Shown one piece after another: positions 1 to 5,244 of a stretch of DNA of 5,294 bases. Within the stretch, counting starts at the first letter, position 1. Every line of letters starts with the position of its first letter. The DNA is taken from NCBI GenBank assembly GCA_919902475.1, contig CAKKRA010000195.1, positions 1 through 5,294 on the forward strand, read 5' to 3'. Made by a program: the position numbers and the translations under genes. The notes under the pieces were generated by a model, which ran no database searches, was not told where the DNA came from, and was given only the letters and a program-made list of their open reading frames with translations. The DNA is from Nitrospiria bacterium (GTDB lineage Bacteria; Nitrospirota; CAKKRA01; 9FT-COMBO-42-15).

Positions 1-530
1 ATTAATGTAGATGTATAGGCTGCAAATATCTGAAGCAGGTCAAGGTCTTCTTTTGTATAATTGACCTTCTCTTTTCTGTTTAAGAGCTCAATTACACCGC
101 AGACAGATTTGCCTATCATGACAGGGACACAGATTATTGACTTTGTTACGAACTGTGTTTTTTTATCAATCTCGCCATAAAAATGCTTATCCTCTTTTAC
201 ATCAGGGCTTATATACGGCTCGCCTGTGCAGTATGTGCGGCCTACAATGCCCTTTGTAGCAGGAAGGGTAACGCCTGCTAATTTTGAAGAACCCTCGCCA
301 AAACAAGCGACAAATACCAGATTATTCTTTTCAGGAAAGGGGCTTTTCTTTTCAGGCTCGTCAAGCAGTATAGAACCTGATTCTGAAGGGACAAATTCAT
401 TGGCCTTCTGAAGAATCTCCATGAGCATTAAATCAAGCTTCCCTTCAAACTCATTCTCCTCAAACTTGATTCTTCTTCTTCTCTTCAAAAATTTATCTAT
501 CTCTTCTTTTCCTAATGTATAGATATCCAT
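1..530 (-). CDS. GAF-domain protein, 3' end outside the window
   Basis: The frame opens at ATG 530 and stays open for 176 codons to the left edge, so the C-terminus and any effector domain are not visible. Residues from about 30 form a GAF sensory domain: NEFVPSESGSILLDE (44-58), GIVGRTYCTGEPYISPDV (94-111), SIICVPVMIGKSVCGVIELLNR (131-152), then YTKEDLDLLQIFA (158-170). GAF domains bind small ligands or mediate dimerisation, usually fused to histidine kinase, phosphatase, cyclic-di-GMP or HD-type outputs; which applies here is unknown. The N-terminus has a basic run, KRRRRIK (16-22), and no signal peptide or membrane segment, so it is probably cytosolic. It starts 23 bases after the pcm stop and is probably in the same operon. 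No clear ribosome-binding site precedes ATG 530. An in-frame ATG at 569, overlapping the end of pcm, is a possible alternative start. Confidence 0.85.
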   Translation of the reverse strand, partial: MDIYTLGKEEIDKFLKRRRRIKFEENEFEGKLDLMLMEILQKANEFVPSESGSILLDEPEKKSPFPEKNNLVFVACFGEGSSKLAGVTLPATKGIVGRTYCTGEPYISPDVKEDKHFYGEIDKKTQFVTKSIICVPVMIGKSVCGVIELLNRKEKVNYTKEDLDLLQIFAAYTSTL

Positions 531-553
531 ATTTAATGGTAGGCCGTTCGCCC

Positions 554-1198
554 CTACTCCTCCACCCATCCATAAGTGCCGATAAGCGGCACAAACACAC
601 ACTCTGTCAGAGGCATCTTTACAAGGCCGGCCTTCTTTTTTACCACCTTTATCAGCGTCTGAAAGTGCCTTGTGCCAACCGGGATTACAAGCCTTCCTCC
701 GAGCTTAAGCTGGTCAGTCAAAGATTTAGGTATATCAGGGGCGCTTGCTGTCACTATTATGCAATCAAAGGGCGCCTTCTCCTCCCAGCCGAGTGTGCCG
801 TCATATATTTTTATATCTACATTCTTATAACCTAAGTCTTCAATAACCTTTTTTGCACGGAGCGCTAAACTTGGTATCCTCTCAATTGAATACACCTGCC
901 TTGATAGCTCTGCCAATATCGCTGCCTGATAGCCTGAGCCTGTGCCTATCTCAAGGACTATCTCGCTGCCGCTCAGTTCAAGGGCCTCTGTCATTAAGGC
1001 AACCATAAACGGCTGGGATATGGTCTGCTTCTCGCCGATTGGGAGGGCATAGTCGCCGTACGCCCTGTCCTGCAGCGCCTCTTCTACAAAAAGATGCCTC
1101 GGAACCTTTCTCATAGCAGAAAGGACTCTCGGCTCGCTTATTCCCCTCGGTATAAGCTGATCATCAACCATACGATTCCTTGCAGCATCAAAATTCAT
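554..1198 (-). CDS. pcm: Protein-L-isoaspartate O-methyltransferase
   Basis: This cytosolic repair enzyme methylates L-isoaspartyl residues, formed in ageing proteins, using S-adenosylmethionine, which lets them revert to aspartate. The 214-residue product has the full family length. It shows the N-terminal RNRMVDDQLIPRGI segment (7-20), the substrate-side motif GEKQTISQPFMVALM (55-69) with the conserved active-site serine at 61, and SAM-binding motif I VLEIGTGSGYQAAIL (81-95). The later ribose-binding strand ends in YSIER (103-107), then come FDCIIVTASAPDIP (144-157) and LKLGGRLVIPVG (165-176). Nothing key is missing. The start ATG overlaps the stop of the upstream flavoprotein as ATGA, which signals translational coupling; a purine-rich GAGGGTGG lies just upstream. 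Pairing with surE is a well-known arrangement (in E. coli, surE-pcm), but here a flavoprotein gene sits between the two. Confidence 0.97.
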   Translation of the reverse strand: MNFDAARNRMVDDQLIPRGISEPRVLSAMRKVPRHLFVEEALQDRAYGDYALPIGEKQTISQPFMVALMTEALELSGSEIVLEIGTGSGYQAAILAELSRQVYSIERIPSLALRAKKVIEDLGYKNVDIKIYDGTLGWEEKAPFDCIIVTASAPDIPKSLTDQLKLGGRLVIPVGTRHFQTLIKVVKKKAGLVKMPLTECVFVPLIGTYGWVEE

Positions 1199-2592
1199 CC
1201 CCTGCCGTCCACCCTCTTTTTTATCTCCCTTGCAACTGCAACACCTGATGCAGATGCCTGAATAAGCCCCCTGCTTACCCCTGCGCCGTCTCCGACTGCA
1301 AATAGATTCGGCACCTCTGTTTCTAAACTATTTGTGAGCTTTATCCGCATTGAATAAAATTTAACCTCCAGCCCGTAAAGGAGCGTATGCCTTGAATTCA
1401 CGCCAGGCGAGATATTATCCAATGCCTCAAGCATCTCAAGTATGTCTGACAAACAGCGGTATGGTATGGCAAAGCTCAGATCACCGGGTGTCGCATCCTT
1501 AAGCGAAGGATTTACAAGACCTCTTTTTATCCTATCTGGCGTTGACCTCTTGCCCATCTTTAAGTCGCCAAGACGCTGGACGATTATTCCGCCTGAAATC
1601 AGGTTGGCAAGCCTTGCTATATACTCGCCGTATGCAATAGGCTCATGAAAAGGCTCTGTAAAGAATGTGCTTACAAGAATTGCAAAATTTGTGTTCTCTA
1701 ATTTTTTCTCTGCATAGCTGTGTCCGTTTACAGTTGCAATGCCGTGATTAAACTCCTTAACCACCTCGCCGTAGGGATTCATGCAGAATGTCCTTACCTG
1801 GTCGTCAAATTTTTTTGAATAGTAGATTAATTTAGCCTCGTATGTGGCGTCTGTCAATTCTTTCATAACAGTTGCCGGCACCTCAACACGAACGCCTATG
1901 TCAACAGGATTGTTGATAGTAGTAAGCTTAAGCCTCTTTGCCTCCTTTTCAAGCCATGATGCGCCAACCCTTCCAGGCGCAAGGATAATATATTCTGCAA
2001 ATATCTCCTCGCCCTTTTCTGTCTTAACGCCTATTGCCTTGTTATCCCTTACGATTACCTGCTCAACCTCTGTCCGAAGCTTGATGTCAATCTTCTCATT
2101 TAATGCCTCATATAGGCCCTTTAAAAATGGTATGCTTCTGTCGCTGCCGAGATGTCTTATCTTTGAAGGAACTAATTTCAGGTCATATTTGATTGCTGCA
2201 TCAATAAACTTCTGCACCCTCTTTTCATTTGTGCCGTATACCTCTGTTGGCGCGCCGTAAGAAACATACAGGTCATCAACATACTTGATAAGTTCAGAGA
2301 GCTTCTCCTCATCAAAATACTGATTCAGAAAGCCGCCTATCTGTGTAGAGAGGTTTAATTTCCCGTCGCTGAATGCGCCTGCGCCTCCCCATCCGCACAA
2401 CAGGCCGCAGAGGTTGCAGTTAAATTCAGCGCAGGGCATGTTCTTTATTATGGCAGGGCAGGAGCGGTGCTCAATATCTCCGCCCTTGTCTATAAGCAGT
2501 ATCTTTAAACCTGAATTCAGCTTAACAAGCTCCAATGCAGTAAAGATGCCGCCGGGCCCGGCGCCGACTATTATTACATCGTAGTTTTTCAT
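1195..2592 (-). CDS. FAD-dependent dehydrogenase (COG2509-like flavoprotein)
   Basis: The 465-residue product is a two-dinucleotide-fold flavoprotein. VIIVGAGPGG (6-15) is the GxGxxG ADP-binding motif, and D35 ends the second strand as the expected ribose-binding acid. A C-terminal FAD motif, NLFAVGDGAGVSRGLIQAS, begins at about 429 with the flavin-contacting D435. From memory, the middle blocks (SDGKLNLSTQIGG, NNPVDIGVRVEVP, FCMNPYGEV, NGHSYAEKK, KMGKRSTPDRIKRG, DATPGDLSFAIPYR) match the family of uncharacterised FAD-dependent dehydrogenases COG2509. Five cysteines cluster at 45, 54, 59, 62 and 66, just before GWGGAGAFSDGK; they might be redox-active or bind a metal, but no known ferredoxin pattern fits exactly. 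Substrate and electron partner are unknown. There is no signal peptide. It begins 3 bases after the surE stop, overlaps pcm by 4 bases, and has no strong ribosome-binding site, so it is probably translated by coupling. Confidence 0.9.
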   Translation of the reverse strand: MKNYDVIIVGAGPGGIFTALELVKLNSGLKILLIDKGGDIEHRSCPAIIKNMPCAEFNCNLCGLLCGWGGAGAFSDGKLNLSTQIGGFLNQYFDEEKLSELIKYVDDLYVSYGAPTEVYGTNEKRVQKFIDAAIKYDLKLVPSKIRHLGSDRSIPFLKGLYEALNEKIDIKLRTEVEQVIVRDNKAIGVKTEKGEEIFAEYIILAPGRVGASWLEKEAKRLKLTTINNPVDIGVRVEVPATVMKELTDATYEAKLIYYSKKFDDQVRTFCMNPYGEVVKEFNHGIATVNGHSYAEKKLENTNFAILVSTFFTEPFHEPIAYGEYIARLANLISGGIIVQRLGDLKMGKRSTPDRIKRGLVNPSLKDATPGDLSFAIPYRCLSDILEMLEALDNISPGVNSRHTLLYGLEVKFYSMRIKLTNSLETEVPNLFAVGDGAGVSRGLIQASASGVAVAREIKKRVDGRG

Positions 2593-2595
2593 AAA

Positions 2596-3360
2596 TCAGC
2601 CATTACCGTTGTTAAATTTAATATTCCACTTTTTCAAATCATCAATCACAGCATAATTTGTCAAATCAAGGCAGAGCGGTGTTACAGATATCATGTTCTC
2701 CTCTATTGCTGCAAAATCACTCTCCTCTGTCTTTTCCCATGTCATTCTGCTTCCGCCAATCCAGTAATACTTTCTGCCGCGGGGGTCAATGTTTTCTATT
2801 ATTGAATTCCTGTCATATATCCTTTTTCCAAGCCTTGTTATCTTAACGCCCTTTATCTCTTCCTTGCTGACATTCGGAACATTTACATTCAGAAGCGTAT
2901 CCTTTGGCAAACCCTTTTTCAGGATTATCTTTGTAAGCTTCACCGCAATGCTGGCAGCAGCCTCAAATTTATAATCCACATCAGCAACAAGCGATATCGC
3001 AATGGAAGGCACACCAAGTATTGTCCCTTCAACAGCAGCAGAAACCGTGCCTGAGTATGTAACATCCTCGCCAAGATTGCCGCCCTTGTTTATGCCTGAG
3101 ACTACAATATCCGGCGGAGTTTTTAATATGCCGTTGATTCCAAGATTCACGCAGTCAGTAGGCGTGCCATTGGCTGCAAAATATCCCTTCTCTATCTCTT
3201 CTAACCGCAGGGGCTTATGCAGTGTAAGCGCATGGCCTGCTGCGGTCCTCTCCCTGTCAGGGGCAATAACCAACACATCTCCAACCTCTTTTAACGCCTC
3301 TGCAAGCACACGGATGCCGTGGGAATATATGCCGTCATCATTTGTAACAAAGATATTCAC
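2596..3360 (-). CDS. surE: 5'/3'-nucleotidase SurE (survival protein)
   Basis: SurE is a metal-dependent phosphatase acting on nucleoside monophosphates (and, in some species, short polyphosphate); it is linked to stationary-phase survival. The 254-residue product is full length. Metal-site residues are in place: NDDG (7-10) with D8 and D9, and N95 in SGINKGGN (88-95). At residue 39 there is threonine (APDRERTAAGHALTLH, 33-48), where the family usually has the serine ligand; the hydroxyl is kept. GTPTDCVN (65-72) and YSGTVSAAVEG (102-112) are also family signatures. The start is GTG at 3360, chosen because AAGGAG lies 6 bases upstream and because the family begins directly with this strand. 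A TAG stop lies immediately upstream in the same frame. The next gene starts 3 bases after the stop, so surE probably heads a surE-flavoprotein-pcm operon. Confidence 0.97.
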   Translation of the reverse strand: MNIFVTNDDGIYSHGIRVLAEALKEVGDVLVIAPDRERTAAGHALTLHKPLRLEEIEKGYFAANGTPTDCVNLGINGILKTPPDIVVSGINKGGNLGEDVTYSGTVSAAVEGTILGVPSIAISLVADVDYKFEAAASIAVKLTKIILKKGLPKDTLLNVNVPNVSKEEIKGVKITRLGKRIYDRNSIIENIDPRGRKYYWIGGSRMTWEKTEESDFAAIEENMISVTPLCLDLTNYAVIDDLKKWNIKFNNGNG

Positions 3361-3366
3361 CTATTT

Positions 3367-3372
3367 CTCCTT
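3367..3372 (-). promoter_or_regulatory. Ribosome-binding site of surE
   Basis: AAGGAG on the minus strand ends 6 bases before the GTG codon at 3360. It is the clearest ribosome-binding site in the surE-pcm cluster and decides in favour of the GTG start. It lies 5 bases downstream of the distal arm of the leader inverted repeat (3378-3391), so folding of that arm could influence access to it. Confidence 0.75.
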
Positions 3373-3377
3373 ATCCA

Positions 3378-3457
3378 CCCCGTTAGAAGCCTTGAACAAA
3401 ATTGTATCTCTCTTGCTTCTAAGCGATGTTGAAATCTTATTGAGGCTTTTAACGGGG
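3378..3457 (-). repeat. Imperfect 14-base inverted repeat in the surE leader
   Basis: The arms GGCTTTTAACGGGG (3444-3457) and CCCCGTTAGAAGCC (3378-3391) on the plus strand are inverted copies matching at 13 of 14 positions and separated by 52 bases. Inside the loop, GCTTCTAA (3415-3422) is perfectly complementary to TTAGAAGC within the distal arm (3383-3390), so that arm has two mutually exclusive partners. In RNA from the minus strand the distal arm is just upstream of the surE ribosome-binding site. It could be a regulatory leader or the termini of a small dispersed (MITE-like) element. No target-site duplication is evident. Confidence 0.55.
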
Positions 3458-3462
3458 CTCAT

Positions 3463-3489
3463 AAATATAAAATCCGCCAAAGGCGGATT
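3463..3489 (-). terminator. Terminator-like hairpin after tRNA-Pro
   Basis: On the minus strand a perfect 8-base stem with a 3-base loop (AATCCGCC-TTT-GGCGGATT, 3489-3471) is followed by TTATATTT (3470-3463), a T-rich but interrupted tail. It lies 18 bases after the CCA end of the tRNA, where the ihfA-merR-tRNA transcript would be expected to stop. On the plus strand no T-run follows, so it appears one-directional. The interrupted tail suggests partial read-through into surE is possible. Confidence 0.6.
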
Positions 3490-3507
3490 CTAAAATTTCA
3501 AACTTTA

Positions 3508-3584
3508 TGGTCGGGGCGAGCCGATTTGAACGGCCGGCCACTCGCACCCCAAGCGAGTGCGCTACCAGGCTGCGCCACGCCCCG
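3508..3584 (-). tRNA. tRNA-Pro (anticodon GGG), CCA encoded
   Basis: The minus strand folds into a complete cloverleaf: acceptor CGGGGCG/CGCCCCG (7 pairs), D-stem GCGC/GCGC with the AGCCTGGTA loop, anticodon stem CTCGC/GCGAG around loop TTGGGGT, and T-stem GGCCG/CGGCT (one G-T pair) around TTCAAAT. The anticodon is GGG, reading CCC and CCU proline codons. The C1-G72 pair with discriminator A73 is typical of bacterial tRNA-Pro. CCA follows directly at 3510-3508, so the 3' end is gene-encoded. It starts 11 bases after the stop of the MerR-type gene with no promoter in between, so it is probably processed out of a joint transcript with ihfA and that gene. Confidence 0.97.
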
Positions 3585-3595
3585 TTTAACATCTG

Positions 3596-3952
3596 TCAAT
3601 TACCGACTTTCTTATCTAATCTGTTCATTAAGCTGATTATATCTTTTAAATCCTTTTTAACCTTTTTTATCGCTTTATTATAAAATTTAGTGTCTGCATC
3701 TGTGTCAGGCTCTACATTGAATTTCTTCTTAACGCCTGCTATTGTAAAGCCCTCCTCATAGAGCATCTTCTTAATCTTAAGGATAGTATCAATGTCTTTG
3801 CCTAAATATACCCTCTGGCCTGCCTTATTTTTCCTTGGATGTAGAAATGGAAATTCAGATTCCCAATATCTCAAGACATAGGGTTCCATCATGGTTATCT
3901 TGCTTACTTCCCCTATCTTATAAAATAATTTTTCAGGAAAGTCCTTTGCCAT
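3596..3952 (-). CDS. MerR-family transcriptional regulator, short form
   Basis: The 118-residue product carries a MerR-type winged helix-turn-helix: LFYKIGEVSKITMMEPYVLRYWE (9-31), the wing segment HPRKNKAGQRVYLGKDID (38-55), and IKKMLYEEGFTIAGVKKKF (60-78). The tail (about 84-117) is a lysine-rich, probably helical segment suited to dimerisation. No effector-binding domain or metal-binding cysteine cluster follows, so unlike true MerR sensors it may act as a constitutive or architectural DNA-binding protein; its targets are unknown. It starts 23 bases after ihfA. ATG 3952 is preceded by a modest AGG at 5 bases spacing. Short MerR-type genes next to ihfA are, to my recollection, common in Deltaproteobacteria. 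Co-transcription with ihfA and the downstream tRNA-Pro is likely. Confidence 0.92.
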   Translation of the reverse strand: MAKDFPEKLFYKIGEVSKITMMEPYVLRYWESEFPFLHPRKNKAGQRVYLGKDIDTILKIKKMLYEEGFTIAGVKKKFNVEPDTDADTKFYNKAIKKVKKDLKDIISLMNRLDKKVGN

Positions 3953-3975
3953 CTTGGCCTAATATTTTCCCGTAG

Positions 3976-4305
3976 TTAAGCTGCTGGTGATTGTGACTGG
4001 CTCGACCCTTCTTGAGCGCCGGACACTGCCGCCTGATTAACATAGCTTTTAAATACCTGACTCGGCCTGAATGTAATTACCCGACGAGGAGCAATATCAA
4101 TCTCCTCGCCAGTTTTTGGATTTCTTCCTTTTCTCAGTTTCTTGCTCCGCACAACAAAATTCCCAAAACCTGCAATCTTTACTGTTTCGCCTGCATGGAG
4201 TGTATCTTTCAAGGTATTTAGAATAATCTCCACAATATCTGATGCCTCTTTCTTTGAAATCCCTGTCTTTTCAAAAACCTCATTTGCAAGATCCATCTTT
4301 CTCAT
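3976..4305 (-). CDS. ihfA: Integration host factor subunit alpha
   Basis: IHF is a HU-family heterodimer that bends DNA sharply at specific sites and organises promoters, recombination complexes and the nucleoid. The 109-residue product shows the helical dimerisation half (1-45, with TGISKKEASDIVEIIL), then KIAGFGNFVVRSKKLRKGRNPKTGEE, the beta-arm with the intercalating proline at 63, and IAPRRVITFRPSQVFK (71-86). The RKGRNPKTGE and PRRVITFRPS wording points to the alpha subunit rather than HU, although HU-like assignment cannot be fully excluded by eye. The last 16 or so residues are a Ser/Gln/Ala-rich tail, probably disordered. ATG 4305 is favoured over the internal ATG at 4296 because GGGAGGA lies 8 bases upstream of it. 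It is first in a transcript with the MerR-type gene and tRNA-Pro. Confidence 0.93.
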   Translation of the reverse strand: MRKMDLANEVFEKTGISKKEASDIVEIILNTLKDTLHAGETVKIAGFGNFVVRSKKLRKGRNPKTGEEIDIAPRRVITFRPSQVFKSYVNQAAVSGAQEGSSQSQSPAA

Positions 4306-4313
4306 AAGATTAT

Positions 4314-4320
4314 TCCTCCC
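4314..4320 (-). promoter_or_regulatory. Ribosome-binding site of ihfA
   Basis: GGGAGGA on the minus strand sits 8 bases before ATG 4305 and would be 17 bases from the alternative ATG at 4296, so it fixes the longer start. Confidence 0.8.
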
Positions 4321-4377
4321 TTTTTATTATTCAAGCAAAATGTAAAAGAGACAAACAAATAATATAGAATTATTCTT

Positions 4378-4406
4378 ATATTACAATAAGATAAAGATAA
4401 AGTCAA
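4378..4406 (-). promoter_or_regulatory. Sigma70-type promoter of ihfA operon
   Basis: On the minus strand, TTGACT (4406-4401) and TAATAT (4383-4378) are separated by exactly 17 bases, each matching the consensus hexamer at 5 of 6 or 4 of 6 positions. Transcription would start near 4371, giving a leader of roughly 65 bases before ihfA. A small palindrome, AGAAT-A-ATTCT (4376-4366), covers the predicted start point. The -35 box begins 4 bases after the stop codon of the methyltransferase, so ihfA does not depend on read-through from it. Confidence 0.75.
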
Positions 4407-4413
4407 GGTTTTA
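4401..4413 (+). promoter_or_regulatory. Candidate IHF-binding site over the ihfA -35 box
   Basis: AGTCAAGGTTTTA matches the IHF core consensus WATCAANNNNTTR at every defined position but the second (G for A). It overlaps the -35 hexamer of the ihfA promoter in an AT-rich surrounding. The consensus is loose enough that one-mismatch hits are frequent in AT-rich DNA, so this rests mainly on location; autoregulation of ihfA is known in E. coli. Confidence 0.3.
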
Positions 4414-5109
4414 TAGGGATTTTTCACCTTTTACTGCAATAAAAGCCCCAAGGCCGGACAAAAAACTTTTGCCGAATCTTTCTATTAATATTAACGCCTT
4501 TAAGAATAATCTATTTTCTACAGGCGGGAAATATATAACCTCTCGTGATTCAATTGACCTGAGGCCTGCTTTGGCAAGAAGGTTTTGCATCTCATGCTCA
4601 GAATAAAATTTAGCCTTCCTCCAGATTGATTCTTTAAAGACTGCCTTAAGCTTTCTCTTTAATGCCCACAGGCTGTATCTGTTTAGAAACCCGATAACGA
4701 TTCTTCCGCCTGGTTTGAATAGGTTTTTCCATTCCTCTATCATTTTATCTGGTTTATCAGCAAATTCAAGGATAAGTATGCTTGTAATTAAATCAAAGGA
4801 ATTATTTTTAAATGGCGGCATTGCAGCATCTGCTCGTATAAAATCTATCTTAAGCCCTTCTCTCTCTGCCTTCCTCTTTGCTATGGAAAGCATTTCAGAA
4901 GATATGTCTAAGCCGATTACCCTTGCACCCCTTCTTTTCAATTCAAGGCTATAATTGCCAGTGCCGCAGGAGATGTCAAGAACAAGCTCGCCTTCTTTTA
5001 CATCTGCAAGAGAGAAGACAGCATCCTTTTCCAATCTATCGCACAGACTGCCGAGCGGTGTCTTATACCAATCATCGTATGTAGAGGCAAGGGAGGAGAA
5101 GTTTTTCAT
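4411..5109 (-). CDS. Class I SAM-dependent methyltransferase, Methyltransf_11 type
   Basis: The 232-residue protein has the Rossmann-like methyltransferase core. LVLDISCGTGNYSLEL (42-57) is SAM-binding motif I, VIGLDIS (64-70) carries the ribose-binding acid D68, FIRADAAMPPF (90-100) is the adenine-side motif, FDLITSILILEF (105-116) is motif IV, and FKPGGRIVIGFLNR (131-144) is motif VI. The start MKNFSSLASTYDDWYKTPLG is typical of small-molecule methyltransferases of the UbiE-like group, but the substrate cannot be named from sequence. The last 35 residues include a moderately hydrophobic stretch (LFLKALILIERF) without a clear membrane segment. Upstream in frame there is no other start before a TAG at 5160-5158, so ATG 5109 stands, although no purine-rich ribosome-binding site precedes it. 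It appears monocistronic relative to ihfA, which has its own promoter. Confidence 0.92.
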   Translation of the reverse strand: MKNFSSLASTYDDWYKTPLGSLCDRLEKDAVFSLADVKEGELVLDISCGTGNYSLELKRRGARVIGLDISSEMLSIAKRKAEREGLKIDFIRADAAMPPFKNNSFDLITSILILEFADKPDKMIEEWKNLFKPGGRIVIGFLNRYSLWALKRKLKAVFKESIWRKAKFYSEHEMQNLLAKAGLRSIESREVIYFPPVENRLFLKALILIERFGKSFLSGLGAFIAVKGEKSL

Positions 5110-5151
5110 AAGATAATAGTTGTGTTGATGGAAATGGAATGCCTGATAGAA

Positions 5152-5180
5152 ATTATCCTATAAAACCATCAGGATTTCAA
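5152..5180 (-). promoter_or_regulatory. Sigma70-type promoter of the methyltransferase gene
   Basis: TTGAAA (5180-5175) and GATAAT (5157-5152) on the minus strand are spaced by 17 bases, with 5 of 6 matches in each box. Transcription would start near 5145, about 36 bases before ATG 5109. Inverted hexamers CCTGAT (5142-5147) and ATCAGG (5168-5173) bracket the -10 box and could be an operator. Confidence 0.6.
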
Positions 5181-5182
5181 GG

Positions 5183-5202
5183 AATTTATACAAGAATAAA
5201 TT
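5183..5202. repeat. AT-rich inverted repeat between divergent promoters
   Basis: AATTTAT (5183-5189) and ATAAATT (5196-5202) form perfect 7-base arms around a 6-base loop. The repeat sits immediately upstream of the -35 box of the methyltransferase promoter, where an activator, repressor or UP-like element would act. A weaker inverted pair, TAATC/GATTA (5221-5225, 5231-5235), lies just upstream of the opposing promoter. No regulator can be named. Confidence 0.4.
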
Positions 5203-5244
5203 AGTCAGGATAGAAACAAATAATCTATCTGATTAATCGTCTTG

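Larger units (their letters stand above)
3361..3462 (-). other. Candidate 33-codon leader ORF in phase with surE
   Basis: An ATG at 3462 opens a frame of 33 codons ending at TAG (3363-3361), directly followed by the GTG of surE in the same phase. The predicted peptide starts MSPVKSLNK, ends ASNGVDKEK, is basic, and has no recognisable domain, signal peptide or membrane segment. A TTG at 3480 could extend it by 6 codons. The ATG follows the T-rich tail of a terminator-like hairpin at once and lacks a good ribosome-binding site (only GGCGGA inside the hairpin), which argues against efficient translation. It may be a leader peptide coupled to surE or simply a chance open frame created by the repeat sequence there. 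I recognise no homologue. Confidence 0.2.

Noticed and set aside
515..835. 106-codon open frame on the plus strand
   Set aside because: Antisense to pcm, with no recognisable protein features.
1844..2260. 138-codon open frame on the plus strand
   Set aside because: It lies wholly inside the flavoprotein gene on the opposite strand, has no family resemblance, and is explained as an antisense shadow.
3002..3493. 163-codon open frame on the plus strand
   Set aside because: Antisense to surE and its leader; low-complexity Ser/Pro/Leu-rich translation with no domain, and surE is unmistakable on the other strand.
3508..3584. tRNA gene as an integration (att) site
   Set aside because: No integrase gene and no repeated copy of the tRNA 3' end appear in the window; the neighbours are housekeeping genes.
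3594..3599. TTGACA at the MerR-type stop codon
   Set aside because: A promoter using it would need its -10 box inside the GC-rich tRNA, where none exists.
3640..3650. TATAAT within the end of the MerR-type gene as a tRNA promoter
   Set aside because: No -35 hexamer occurs at 16-18 bases upstream, and the motif is accounted for by the Asp-Ile-Ile codons of the gene.
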